Shown: piece by piece, positions 1 through 4,745 of the stretch
How the letters are laid out: each line of letters starts with the position of its first letter
How positions within the stretch are numbered: position 1 is the stretch's first letter
Source: Mycobacterium sp.
GTDB taxonomy: Bacteria > Actinomycetota > Actinomycetes > Mycobacteriales > Mycobacteriaceae
NCBI GenBank assembly: GCA_018500005.2
Contig: JAHBAP020000197.1
Coordinates: 1 to 9,908, forward strand
Direction of reading: 5' to 3'
DNA: 9,908 bases
Notes under the pieces: generated by a model
Databases searched by the model: none
Told to the model about the DNA's origin: nothing
Seen by the model: only the letters and a program-made list of their open reading frames with translations
Position numbers and translations under genes: made by a program

Positions 1-259
1 GGGGGGCGGGAGCCCGCGCGCCGCCCGGGGCCCGGTCGCCGCGGGGGCGGGTGGGGGGTTTGCCCGTGGGGCTGCCGGTGCCCTTGGCGATCAGATCGGC
101 GACCGCCACACCCTCGCTGTGGGTGCCGGTCGGTTCGCTGGGTACGTGGGCGCGTTCCCAGGGCGCGCGGCCCGAACCGCCCTGCTGAATGCGGACCGTC
201 CGGTCATCGTCCCCGGGTGCGCCGCTCTGGTCAGGAGTGGCGTTATCGCCGTCACTCAT
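1..259 (-). CDS. N-terminal fragment of probable LytR-CpsA-Psr (LCP) family protein
   Basis: An open frame starts at an ATG (259..257) and runs 86 codons to the window edge, so only the N-terminus is visible. It starts MSDGDNATPDQSG, then has an acidic, Gly/Pro-rich stretch, a PWERAHVP segment (about residues 33-40) and GVAVADLIAK (about 52-61), followed by a Pro/Arg/Ala-rich tail. No membrane segment has been reached. A good ribosome binding site (GGAGG, complement of 271-275) lies 11 nt before the start. The call rests on two things: the gene downstream of dusB in mycobacteria (Rv0822c position in M. tuberculosis, as I recall) is an LCP protein, and these proteins have long disordered cytoplasmic N-termini ending near a VADLIAK-like motif. 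LCP enzymes transfer arabinogalactan to peptidoglycan, but no catalytic part is visible here. The start is secure; the family is inference. Confidence 0.55.
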   Translation of the reverse strand, partial: MSDGDNATPDQSGAPGDDDRTVRIQQGGSGRAPWERAHVPSEPTGTHSEGVAVADLIAKGTGSPTGKPPTRPRGDRAPGGARAPAP

Positions 260-270
260 GTTCCAGACAG

Positions 271-275
271 CCTCC
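271..275 (-). promoter_or_regulatory. Ribosome binding site of the LCP-like gene
   Basis: The minus strand reads GGAGG, 11 nt before the ATG at 259. It supports that start and makes this fragment a real gene rather than a chance open frame. Confidence 0.5.
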
Positions 276-289
276 GGCTTGGGGTGAAT

Positions 290-317
290 GTTGCAGGTGC
301 GACAGTGCGCCTGCAAC
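290..317. repeat. 8-bp perfect inverted repeat between dusB and the LCP-like gene
   Basis: GTTGCAGG (290-297) and CCTGCAAC (310-317) are exact reverse complements around a 12-nt loop. There is no T-run after either side, so it is not a standard intrinsic terminator. It lies in the leader of the LCP-like gene and could be an RNA hairpin or a protein site. Confidence 0.5.
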
Positions 318-320
318 TGC

Positions 321-341
321 GGTGCCGGTTGTCGTGGCACC
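321..341. repeat. 6-bp inverted repeat, second hairpin of the dusB/LCP gap
   Basis: GGTGCC (321-326) pairs with GGCACC (336-341) across a 9-nt loop. It sits 3 nt from the 290-317 repeat and is followed by a short GGACC/GGTCC repeat at 346-357. Together they form a row of small hairpins in the 171-bp gap. No T-run follows. Confidence 0.4.
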
Positions 342-430
342 TGTCGGACCGGGGTCCATAGCAGGGTTTGATCGTACTTATCGAACCTGAGAGCCTGCCA
401 GTACTTGGTTTATTGCTATCCAGTCTCGAT

Positions 431-1525
431 TCAGCCGCCGGAGTTCATCACATCGGCGCCGACCGGGACCGTGCAGTCGTCGGGATCATCCAGCCAGCCC
501 TCCGGCAGGCTCACCGATGCGGCCGATCCCTGTCGGCCGCGGGGGCCCTGCGCGGCGTCGGGGAACGCTATATCCGGGTCGAGTTGGGCGAGCAGGCTGT
601 CGAGTTCGCTGAGAGTGCGTACCAGGGCTAGTGCGCGGCGCAGGTCAGAGCCCGCGGGGAAGCCGTGCAGGTACCAGGCGACGTGTTTGCGGATATCGCG
701 CATGCCCTTGTCCTCACCGAAGTGGGCGGCCAGCAGCGCGCCGTGGCGGCGGATGATGTCGGCCACCTCCCCGAGAGTCGGCGGGGTCGGTGCCGGGGCG
801 CCGGTGAAAGCGGCCGACAGTTCGGCGAACAGCCAGGGCCGGCCGAGGCAGCCGCGGCCGATGACGACACCATCGCAGCCGGTCGAGGCCATCATGGCCA
901 GCGCGTCGGGTGCCTCGAAGATGTCGCCGTTGCCCAGTACCGGGATGGCTTTCACGGCCGCTTTGAGTTCGCCGATGCGATCCCAGTCCGCCGAACCGGA
1001 GTAACGCTGGGCCGCGGTGCGGGCATGCAGGGCCACCGCCGCCGCGCCCTCCTGCTCGGCGATCCGGCCGGCGTCGAGGAAGGTGGGGTGCGCGTCGTCG
1101 ATGCCGACCCGGAATTTGACCGTCACCGGGATGTCGTTACCCTCGGCGGCCCGGACCGCCGCTGCGACGATCTGGCCGAAGGGCGGGCGCTTGTAGGGCA
1201 GGGCCGCGCCGCCCCCGCGCCGGGTGACCTTGGGCACCGGGCAGCCGAAGTTGATGTCGATATGGTCGGCGAGGTTCTCCTCGACGATCATCTTCGCGGC
1301 CTGATAGGTGGTGGCCGGGTCGACGGTGTAGAGCTGCAGCGACCGCGGTGACTCGTCGGGCCCGAACGTCGTCATGTGCAGGGTGACCGGGTGCCGCTCG
1401 ACGAGGGCGCGGGCGGTGACCATCTCGCACACGTACAGCCCGCTGACCGTCTTCGTTCTCGCCTGCTCCAGTTCGCGGCACAGGGTGCGGAATGCGACGT
1501 TGGTCACCCCGGCCATGGGTGCCAA
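431..1525 (-). CDS. dusB: tRNA-dihydrouridine synthase, DusB type
   Basis: This FMN-dependent, NADPH-using enzyme reduces uridine to dihydrouridine in the D-loop of tRNAs in the cytoplasm. Numbering from the TTG at 1525 (364 residues), the TIM-barrel opens with APMAGVTNVAFR (2-13). Catalytic Cys95 sits in INFGCP, with VKFR (Lys137), LHART (His167), GNGDI (198-202) and GRGCLGRPW (223-231) as FMN and phosphate sites. The C-terminal helical tRNA-binding part includes DKGMRDIRKH. The TTG is only the first standard start codon in frame. The frame is open upstream, and LRIGSLTLRSPVV is the normal first strand of the family, so translation should begin earlier, at CTG 1564 or at ATA 1597, which overlaps the desA1 stop. 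That segment lies in a strong hairpin. The gene follows desA1 on the same strand and is probably cotranscribed. Family assignment is near certain; the start is unresolved. Confidence 0.93.
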   Translation of the reverse strand: MAPMAGVTNVAFRTLCRELEQARTKTVSGLYVCEMVTARALVERHPVTLHMTTFGPDESPRSLQLYTVDPATTYQAAKMIVEENLADHIDINFGCPVPKVTRRGGGAALPYKRPPFGQIVAAAVRAAEGNDIPVTVKFRVGIDDAHPTFLDAGRIAEQEGAAAVALHARTAAQRYSGSADWDRIGELKAAVKAIPVLGNGDIFEAPDALAMMASTGCDGVVIGRGCLGRPWLFAELSAAFTGAPAPTPPTLGEVADIIRRHGALLAAHFGEDKGMRDIRKHVAWYLHGFPAGSDLRRALALVRTLSELDSLLAQLDPDIAFPDAAQGPRGRQGSAASVSLPEGWLDDPDDCTVPVGADVMNSGG

Positions 1526-1527
1526 GA

Positions 1528-1572
1528 CAACCGGGCTGCGGAGGGTCAGTGACCCTATCCGCAGCCCGGTTG
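1528..1572 (-). repeat. 45-nt near-perfect palindrome (stem-loop) at the dusB 5' end
   Basis: On the plus strand CAACCGGGCTGCGG (1528-1541) is the exact reverse complement of CCGCAGCCCGGTTG (1559-1572). Inside, GGGTCA (1543-1548) pairs with TGACCC (1550-1555), leaving one central base. A1542 can pair with T1556 or T1558, leaving a 2-nt bulge. The stem is about 21 bp and very GC-rich. On the minus strand it starts 21 nt after the desA1 stop and is followed by TCTTGG, a poor U-tract. It also encodes the conserved Dus N-terminal strand. It could be an attenuator, a processing signal that separates desA1 from dusB message, or an operator (GGGTCA-C-TGACCC core). Confidence 0.8.
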
Positions 1573-1593
1573 ACGGTGTCTGTGCTGCCGGGC

Positions 1594-2592
1594 CTATGTG
1601 GAGGCCCCGGCCAGCGCCGCCTTCGCGGCGCGCTTCTCGGCGAGCTTGGCATCACGCTCGAGCTTGCGCTCCTTGGCTTCTTCGAACTTCACGCAGGTCT
1701 CCTCGAGCTCCTCGATGAGTTTGCCGAGTTCGTCGCGCAGTCGGGCGCCCTCGCCGGTGAAGTCGTCGCGCTCGAAGATCCGCCACTTCTTCAGCACCGG
1801 CATCACCACGTCCTCGAGGTGGATCCGCGGGTCGTAGACCCCGCCGGTGGCGATGATGACGGCCTTGCGGCGGAACTCCGGCACGGTGTAGCCGGGCATC
1901 TTGAAGTTCTTCAGGATGCGGTAGACCGACTGGATCGCCATGTTGGGGGCGATGTCCAGGCCAGCGGCGCTGACGTCGCGGTAGAAGATCATGTGCAGGT
2001 TCTCGTCGTTGGAGATCCGCGCCAGCAGCTGCTCGGCGACCGGCTCGTTGCAGGCCTTGCCGGTGTTGCGGTGCGAGACCCGGGTGGCCAGCTCCTGGAA
2101 GCTGACGTACATCACCGAGTCGAACAGGTTGTCGGCGAACAGGTCGCCCTGCTGGTTCTGGCCGGGGGAGAAGCCGCGGGTCATCTGCTCCACCCGCAGT
2201 TCCTCGAGCTCGACCGGGTCGGCGTTGCGGGTGACCACCAGGTAATCGCGGATGGAGATGCCGTGGCGGTTCTCCTCGGCGGTCCACCGGTTGACCCAGT
2301 AGCCCCACGGGCCTTCCATCGAGAAGTTCATCGCGATCTCCCGGTGATAGGCCGGCAGATTGTCCTCGGTCAGCAGGTTCTGGATCAGCGCGGTGCGAGC
2401 CACCTCGGAGAGCTGGGCCTGGTCGGGGTGCCAGTCCTGGCCGCCGAGGGCGTAGTAGTTCTTGCCCTCCTGCCACGGAATGTAGTCGTGGGGATTCCAC
2501 TCTTTGAACATCGACATGTGCCGGTTGATCAGCTTCTCGGCGACGGGCTCAAGCTCGCGCAGCAGGTCGACGTTGGTCAACTCTTTGGACAT
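1594..2592 (-). CDS. desA1: Acyl-ACP desaturase DesA1 (mycolic acid desaturase)
   Basis: This soluble diiron fatty acyl-ACP desaturase introduces a double bond into the long meromycolate chain on its carrier protein, which precedes cyclopropanation and other mycolate modifications. The protein has 332 residues. The two carboxylate-histidine motifs of the ferritin-like fold are intact: EENRHG (Glu107, His110) and DENLH (Glu197, His200). Glu76 and Glu167 are likely further ligands. The C-terminus (about 286-326) is a charged helix rich in Glu, Lys and Arg. The ATG at 2592 is chosen over the longer open frame (to 2886) because the family starts MSKELT, GGAGG stands 4 nt upstream, and the extra N-terminus is low-complexity and covers the promoter. 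In mycobacteria desA1 is repressed by MadR; I cannot pick out its operator. The stop (TAG, 1594-1596) is followed by dusB on the same strand. Confidence 0.96.
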   Translation of the reverse strand: MSKELTNVDLLRELEPVAEKLINRHMSMFKEWNPHDYIPWQEGKNYYALGGQDWHPDQAQLSEVARTALIQNLLTEDNLPAYHREIAMNFSMEGPWGYWVNRWTAEENRHGISIRDYLVVTRNADPVELEELRVEQMTRGFSPGQNQQGDLFADNLFDSVMYVSFQELATRVSHRNTGKACNEPVAEQLLARISNDENLHMIFYRDVSAAGLDIAPNMAIQSVYRILKNFKMPGYTVPEFRRKAVIIATGGVYDPRIHLEDVVMPVLKKWRIFERDDFTGEGARLRDELGKLIEELEETCVKFEEAKERKLERDAKLAEKRAAKAALAGAST

Positions 2593-2596
2593 CGGT

Positions 2597-2601
2597 CCTC
2601 C
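2597..2601 (-). promoter_or_regulatory. Ribosome binding site deciding the desA1 start
   Basis: The minus strand reads GGAGG (complement of 2597-2601), 4 nt before the ATG at 2592. The spacing is short but usable. It supports MSKELT as the start against the much longer upstream frame. Confidence 0.6.
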
Positions 2602-2627
2602 GGTTATCTGTACCTCGTGGTTGCACC

Positions 2628-2657
2628 AATATATCTGTGTCTGACGGTGACATTCAA
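2628..2657 (-). promoter_or_regulatory. desA1 promoter (-35 TTGAAT, -10 TATATT)
   Basis: On the minus strand TTGAAT (complement of 2652-2657) and TATATT (complement of 2628-2633) are separated by 18 bp. The -10 matches the housekeeping sigma-factor consensus well and the -35 keeps TTGA. Transcription would start near 2620, giving a leader of about 28 nt. Confidence 0.55.
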
Positions 2658-2711
2658 GTTCCGAGAGGTCGCGGTGTGTCGATCGGCGCTGCAGGGGTAA
2701 CGGGACGGCGG

Positions 2712-2717
2712 TATATT
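2712..2717 (+). promoter_or_regulatory. Possible -10 box for the secreted-protein gene
   Basis: TATATT lies 45 bp before the GTG start at 2762, in AT-rich sequence that contrasts with the GC-rich surroundings. No good -35 is seen at the usual distance (CTGCAG at 2689-2694). Confidence 0.35.
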
Positions 2718-2761
2718 CGCGATAACCGGGGGTAGTGGTGTTTTCCAGTGCGGAGGTTGTG

Positions 2762-3268
2762 GTGAAGAAGATCCTGGCTAGTGCTGTAGGTGGCATGGCG
2801 GTGGCTGTGGCGGTCTTCGGGGCCGGACCTGCGAACGCAGATAATGAGTACGTCGGGCAGACGTATGGGAAAGCGGCCGAGAGCATCAGTGGTTGGGGTG
2901 GGAAGGCGGTAGTTGCCAGCAGAGTTGGCGACTATCTCCCGACTGAGGAATGCATCGTCACCCGTTCGCGAATGGCGAAATTCCTCGACGGGAGCGGTAA
3001 CAGCAGTTCCACGGTGCATCTCTACCTCAACTGCAATGACACCAAAACAGCCGGTCACCCGGGCTACTCTGCTGCGACTCCGACGGGCCAGAAGGCCCAA
3101 ACCCGTCGGCAGCAGAGCGCGATGATCAGCGAAGACTACGCTCAGGCGACGGCCGACGGGAAGACTCCGATCTGCGCACGGGACGACCAATACATCACCT
3201 GGTGCACGACGGTCTGCACGGAGTCGGGATCGTGCTCAGAGGAGTTGACCGAGGCTCTCGGCCTGTAA
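2762..3268 (+). CDS. Small secreted six-cysteine protein of unknown function
   Basis: I do not recognise a characterised function; it resembles short exported conserved hypotheticals common in mycobacteria. The GTG at 2762 is chosen because GGAGG (2752-2756) stands 5 nt before it and translation from there gives a textbook signal peptide: MKK, a hydrophobic core (residues 4-22) and cleavage after ANA (residue 26). Starting at the earlier in-frame GTG (2735) would add nine residues ahead of that peptide. The mature part is about 142 residues, starts DNEYVGQTYGKAAE and has six cysteines (64, 91, 138, 148, 152, 158), allowing three disulfides after export. There is no transmembrane helix beyond the signal, no lipobox and no enzyme motif. 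It is divergent from desA1. The next gene begins 4 nt after its stop, so the two are probably cotranscribed. Confidence 0.8.
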   Translation: MKKILASAVGGMAVAVAVFGAGPANADNEYVGQTYGKAAESISGWGGKAVVASRVGDYLPTEECIVTRSRMAKFLDGSGNSSSTVHLYLNCNDTKTAGHPGYSAATPTGQKAQTRRQQSAMISEDYAQATADGKTPICARDDQYITWCTTVCTESGSCSEELTEALGL

Positions 3269-3272
3269 GGGC

Positions 3273-4271
3273 TTGCCGCCTGAAGTGTGGGTCAACGGTA
3301 AAACGGTCGGGAGTCGGCAGGCGGCTGAACTCGGTGCAGAATCACTCACCTGGAAGCTTTTTGGCGACTGGCGTGGCCTGCTGCAAGGCCCTTGGGCCGG
3401 CTCGATGCAGAACATGCACCCGCAACTGGGCGCGGCCGTCAAGGACCACTCGATCTTCTTCACCGAGCGCATCCCCCGACTGTTCCGTTCGCTCTACCCG
3501 ATCGGCGGGGTGGTGTTCGACGGCGACCGCGCACCGACCACCGGTGCCGAGGTGCGCGACTACCACGTCACGATCAAAGGCGTGGACGAGAAGGGTCGCC
3601 GCTACAGCGCGCTGAACCCGGAAGTCTTCTACTGGGCGCACGCGACGTTCTTCATGGGCACCATCCTGACCGCGGAACACTTCGGCGACGGCCTGACCGA
3701 TGCCGCCAAACGCCAACTGTTCGAAGAGCACATCACCTGGTACCGGATGTATGGCATGAGCATGCGGCCGGTCCCGAAAACATGGGAGGACTTCCAGGAG
3801 TACTGGGATCGGATGTGCCGCGAAGTGCTTGAGAGCACCTGGGCGGCCCGTGAAGTGTTAAACCTGTCGACGATGCCGAAACCGCCTACTGCGCAATGGA
3901 TTCCGGAACCCGCGTGGTCGGCATTCCTGGCGGCGGCCGAACCGTTCGTGCTGTGGGTCACCGTCGGTCTCTATGACGAACCTGTGCGCGAACTCATGGG
4001 CTACTCGTGGTCCTCCTTGGACGAGAAGTTGCACTGGGCTTTCGGGCGCGGAGTCAACCTGGCCTTCAAATTCTTGCCGCGTCGCCGACGAATGCATCCA
4101 CGCGCCCGGGCGGGCTGGGACCGTGCCGAGGGGCGCATCCCTGCTGACGCGCCGTTGCCGCAGACACCGGCCCGGAATCTGCCGCCCGAATCCGAGCGCG
4201 GGAAAGGCATCCACTACTGCCCCGTGGAGCAGAAATCCAAGCTGAGTGCCCCCACTAGGACTCGAACCTAG
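3273..4271 (+). CDS. Oxygenase MpaB family protein (DUF2236)
   Basis: This is a DUF2236 protein of 332 residues. The family includes the haem-b rubber oxygenase Lcp and fungal MpaB, but the substrate of mycobacterial members is not established. Visible family blocks are SLTWKLFGDWRG (24-35), NMHPQLGAAVKDHS (47-60), RSLYPIGGVVF (72-82), YHVTIKG (97-103) and YSALNPEVFYWAHATFF (111-127). His49, His59, His98 and His123 are candidate haem or catalytic residues. The start is uncertain: TTG 3273 is the first in frame and an upstream stop (3246-3248) rules out a longer protein; GTG 3285 is the alternative. Neither has a well-spaced ribosome binding site, so coupling to the upstream gene is likely. 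The last nine residues (LSAPTRTRT) are read mostly from the complement of tRNA-Lys, so the native C-terminus may have been replaced. The gene order matches Rv0826 of M. tuberculosis. Confidence 0.85.
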   Translation: MPPEVWVNGKTVGSRQAAELGAESLTWKLFGDWRGLLQGPWAGSMQNMHPQLGAAVKDHSIFFTERIPRLFRSLYPIGGVVFDGDRAPTTGAEVRDYHVTIKGVDEKGRRYSALNPEVFYWAHATFFMGTILTAEHFGDGLTDAAKRQLFEEHITWYRMYGMSMRPVPKTWEDFQEYWDRMCREVLESTWAAREVLNLSTMPKPPTAQWIPEPAWSAFLAAAEPFVLWVTVGLYDEPVRELMGYSWSSLDEKLHWAFGRGVNLAFKFLPRRRRMHPRARAGWDRAEGRIPADAPLPQTPARNLPPESERGKGIHYCPVEQKSKLSAPTRTRT

Positions 4272-4319
4272 GACCTGCGGATTAAAAGTCCGTAGCTCTA
4301 CCAACTGAGCTATAGGGGC
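4247..4319 (-). tRNA. lysT: tRNA-Lys (anticodon TTT)
   Basis: The minus strand folds as a complete 73-nt cloverleaf: acceptor GCCCCTA with TGGGGGC (one G-T pair), D-arm GCTC/GAGC, anticodon loop CTTTTAA (TTT), and T-arm CTAGG-TTCGAGT-CCTAG. The discriminator is A and no CCA is encoded. It is convergent with the MpaB gene and overlaps its 3' end by 25 bp. It is divergent from the other three tRNAs. Confidence 0.97.
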
Positions 4320-4440
4320 GCGGGAAACAAGGATACTGCCCGCCTTCCACCCGCCCGTTTGGGGATTGGGGTAGGCATCGCCTAAGCTCATGTCCGCTCC
4401 ATGTGACACGTAGTGAAGTACCCCGGAGAGATTCGGCCTG
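4320..4440. promoter_or_regulatory. Divergent tRNA promoter region
   Basis: These 121 bp separate tRNA-Lys (-) from the Glu-Asp-Phe series (+) and must hold both promoters. No ORF with family features is present. For the plus side I see only weak candidates (GTGACA at 4403-4408 as a -35) and cannot fix the start. Confidence 0.45.
4330..4335 (-). promoter_or_regulatory. Possible -10 box of tRNA-Lys
   Basis: The minus strand reads TATCCT (complement of 4330-4335) 10 nt before the tRNA 5' end, which would give a very short leader. No convincing -35 is present at 16-19 bp. Confidence 0.3.
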
Positions 4441-4513
4441 GCCCCCTTCGTCTAGCGGCCTAGGACGCCGCCCTTTCAAGGCGGTAGCGCGGGTTCGAAT
4501 CCCGTAGGGGGTA
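4441..4513 (+). tRNA. gluT: tRNA-Glu (anticodon TTC)
   Basis: This is a 73-nt cloverleaf with acceptor GCCCCCT/AGGGGGT (first pair G-T), anticodon stem CCGCC/GGCGG around CTTTCAA (TTC) and T-loop TTCGAAT. The discriminator is A4513 and CCA is encoded at 4514-4516. It is the first of three closely spaced plus-strand tRNAs, probably one transcript. Confidence 0.97.
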
Positions 4514-4546
4514 CCACTTCGCGGAAACGTAGAGTGGCACAAGCAA

Positions 4547-4620
4547 GGCCCTGTGGCGCAGTCGGTTAGCGCGCCGCCCTGTCACGGCGGAGGTCGCGGG
4601 TTCGAGTCCCGTCAGGGTCG
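4547..4620 (+). tRNA. aspT: tRNA-Asp (anticodon GTC)
   Basis: This is a 74-nt cloverleaf with acceptor GGCCCTG/CAGGGTC, anticodon stem CCGCC/GGCGG around CTGTCAC (GTC) and T-arm GCGGG-TTCGAGT-CCCGT. The discriminator is G4620 and CCA is encoded at 4621-4623. It begins 33 nt after tRNA-Glu. Confidence 0.97.
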
Positions 4621-4655
4621 CCAATTTGGCGAGGCACCATTCACTGGCGCCTTCC

Positions 4656-4729
4656 GGCCAGGTAGCTCAGTTGGTACGAGCGTCCGCCTGAAAAGCGGAA
4701 GGTCGCCGGTGCGATCCCGGCCCGGGCCA
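4656..4729 (+). tRNA. pheU: tRNA-Phe (anticodon GAA), with aberrant T-loop and acceptor stem
   Basis: The 74-nt gene has normal D-arm (GCTC/GAGC), anticodon arm (TCCGC-CTGAAAA-GCGGA, anticodon GAA) and T-stem (GCCGG/CCGGC). Two positions are wrong. The T-loop reads TGCGATC instead of TTCGATC, so G4711 replaces the near-universal U55. In the acceptor stem, A4660 faces G4724, a mismatch where a T would restore the pair. No CCA is encoded (ACAG follows), unlike the Glu and Asp genes beside it. Mycobacteria usually carry a single tRNA-Phe, so this is a mutated working copy, a decayed duplicate, or sequence error. Confidence 0.85.
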
Positions 4730-4745
4730 CAGTTTCTGGCCGGAA

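Larger units (their letters stand above)
2600..2729. repeat. 9-bp element GATAACCGG repeated in opposite orientation across the divergent promoter region
   Basis: CCGGTTATC (2600-2608) and GATAACCGG (2721-2729) are exact reverse complements 112 bp apart. Each gene therefore meets GATAACCGG in the sense direction downstream of its putative -10 box. The desA1 copy overlaps its ribosome binding site. It could be a shared regulator half-site; chance is possible. Confidence 0.35.

Noticed and set aside
1528..1572. The dusB hairpin as a plain intrinsic terminator of desA1
   Set aside because: It is not followed by a real U-tract and its sequence encodes conserved Dus residues, so simple termination does not explain it.
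1492..2700. 402-codon open frame on the plus strand across desA1
   Set aside because: It is antisense to an unmistakable desA1 and its residues (Val, Leu, Gly, Asp, His rich, no family motif) are what GC-rich codon bias gives on the opposite strand.
2593..2886. N-terminal extension of desA1 to 2886
   Set aside because: The family starts at MSKELT with a ribosome binding site at 2597-2601. The extension is low-complexity, covers the promoter and runs into the divergent gene.
4246..4731. Integrase or insertion sequence at the tRNA array
   Set aside because: I looked for an integrase, transposase or att-like direct repeats in the window and found none. The island idea rests only on the tRNA position and gene content.
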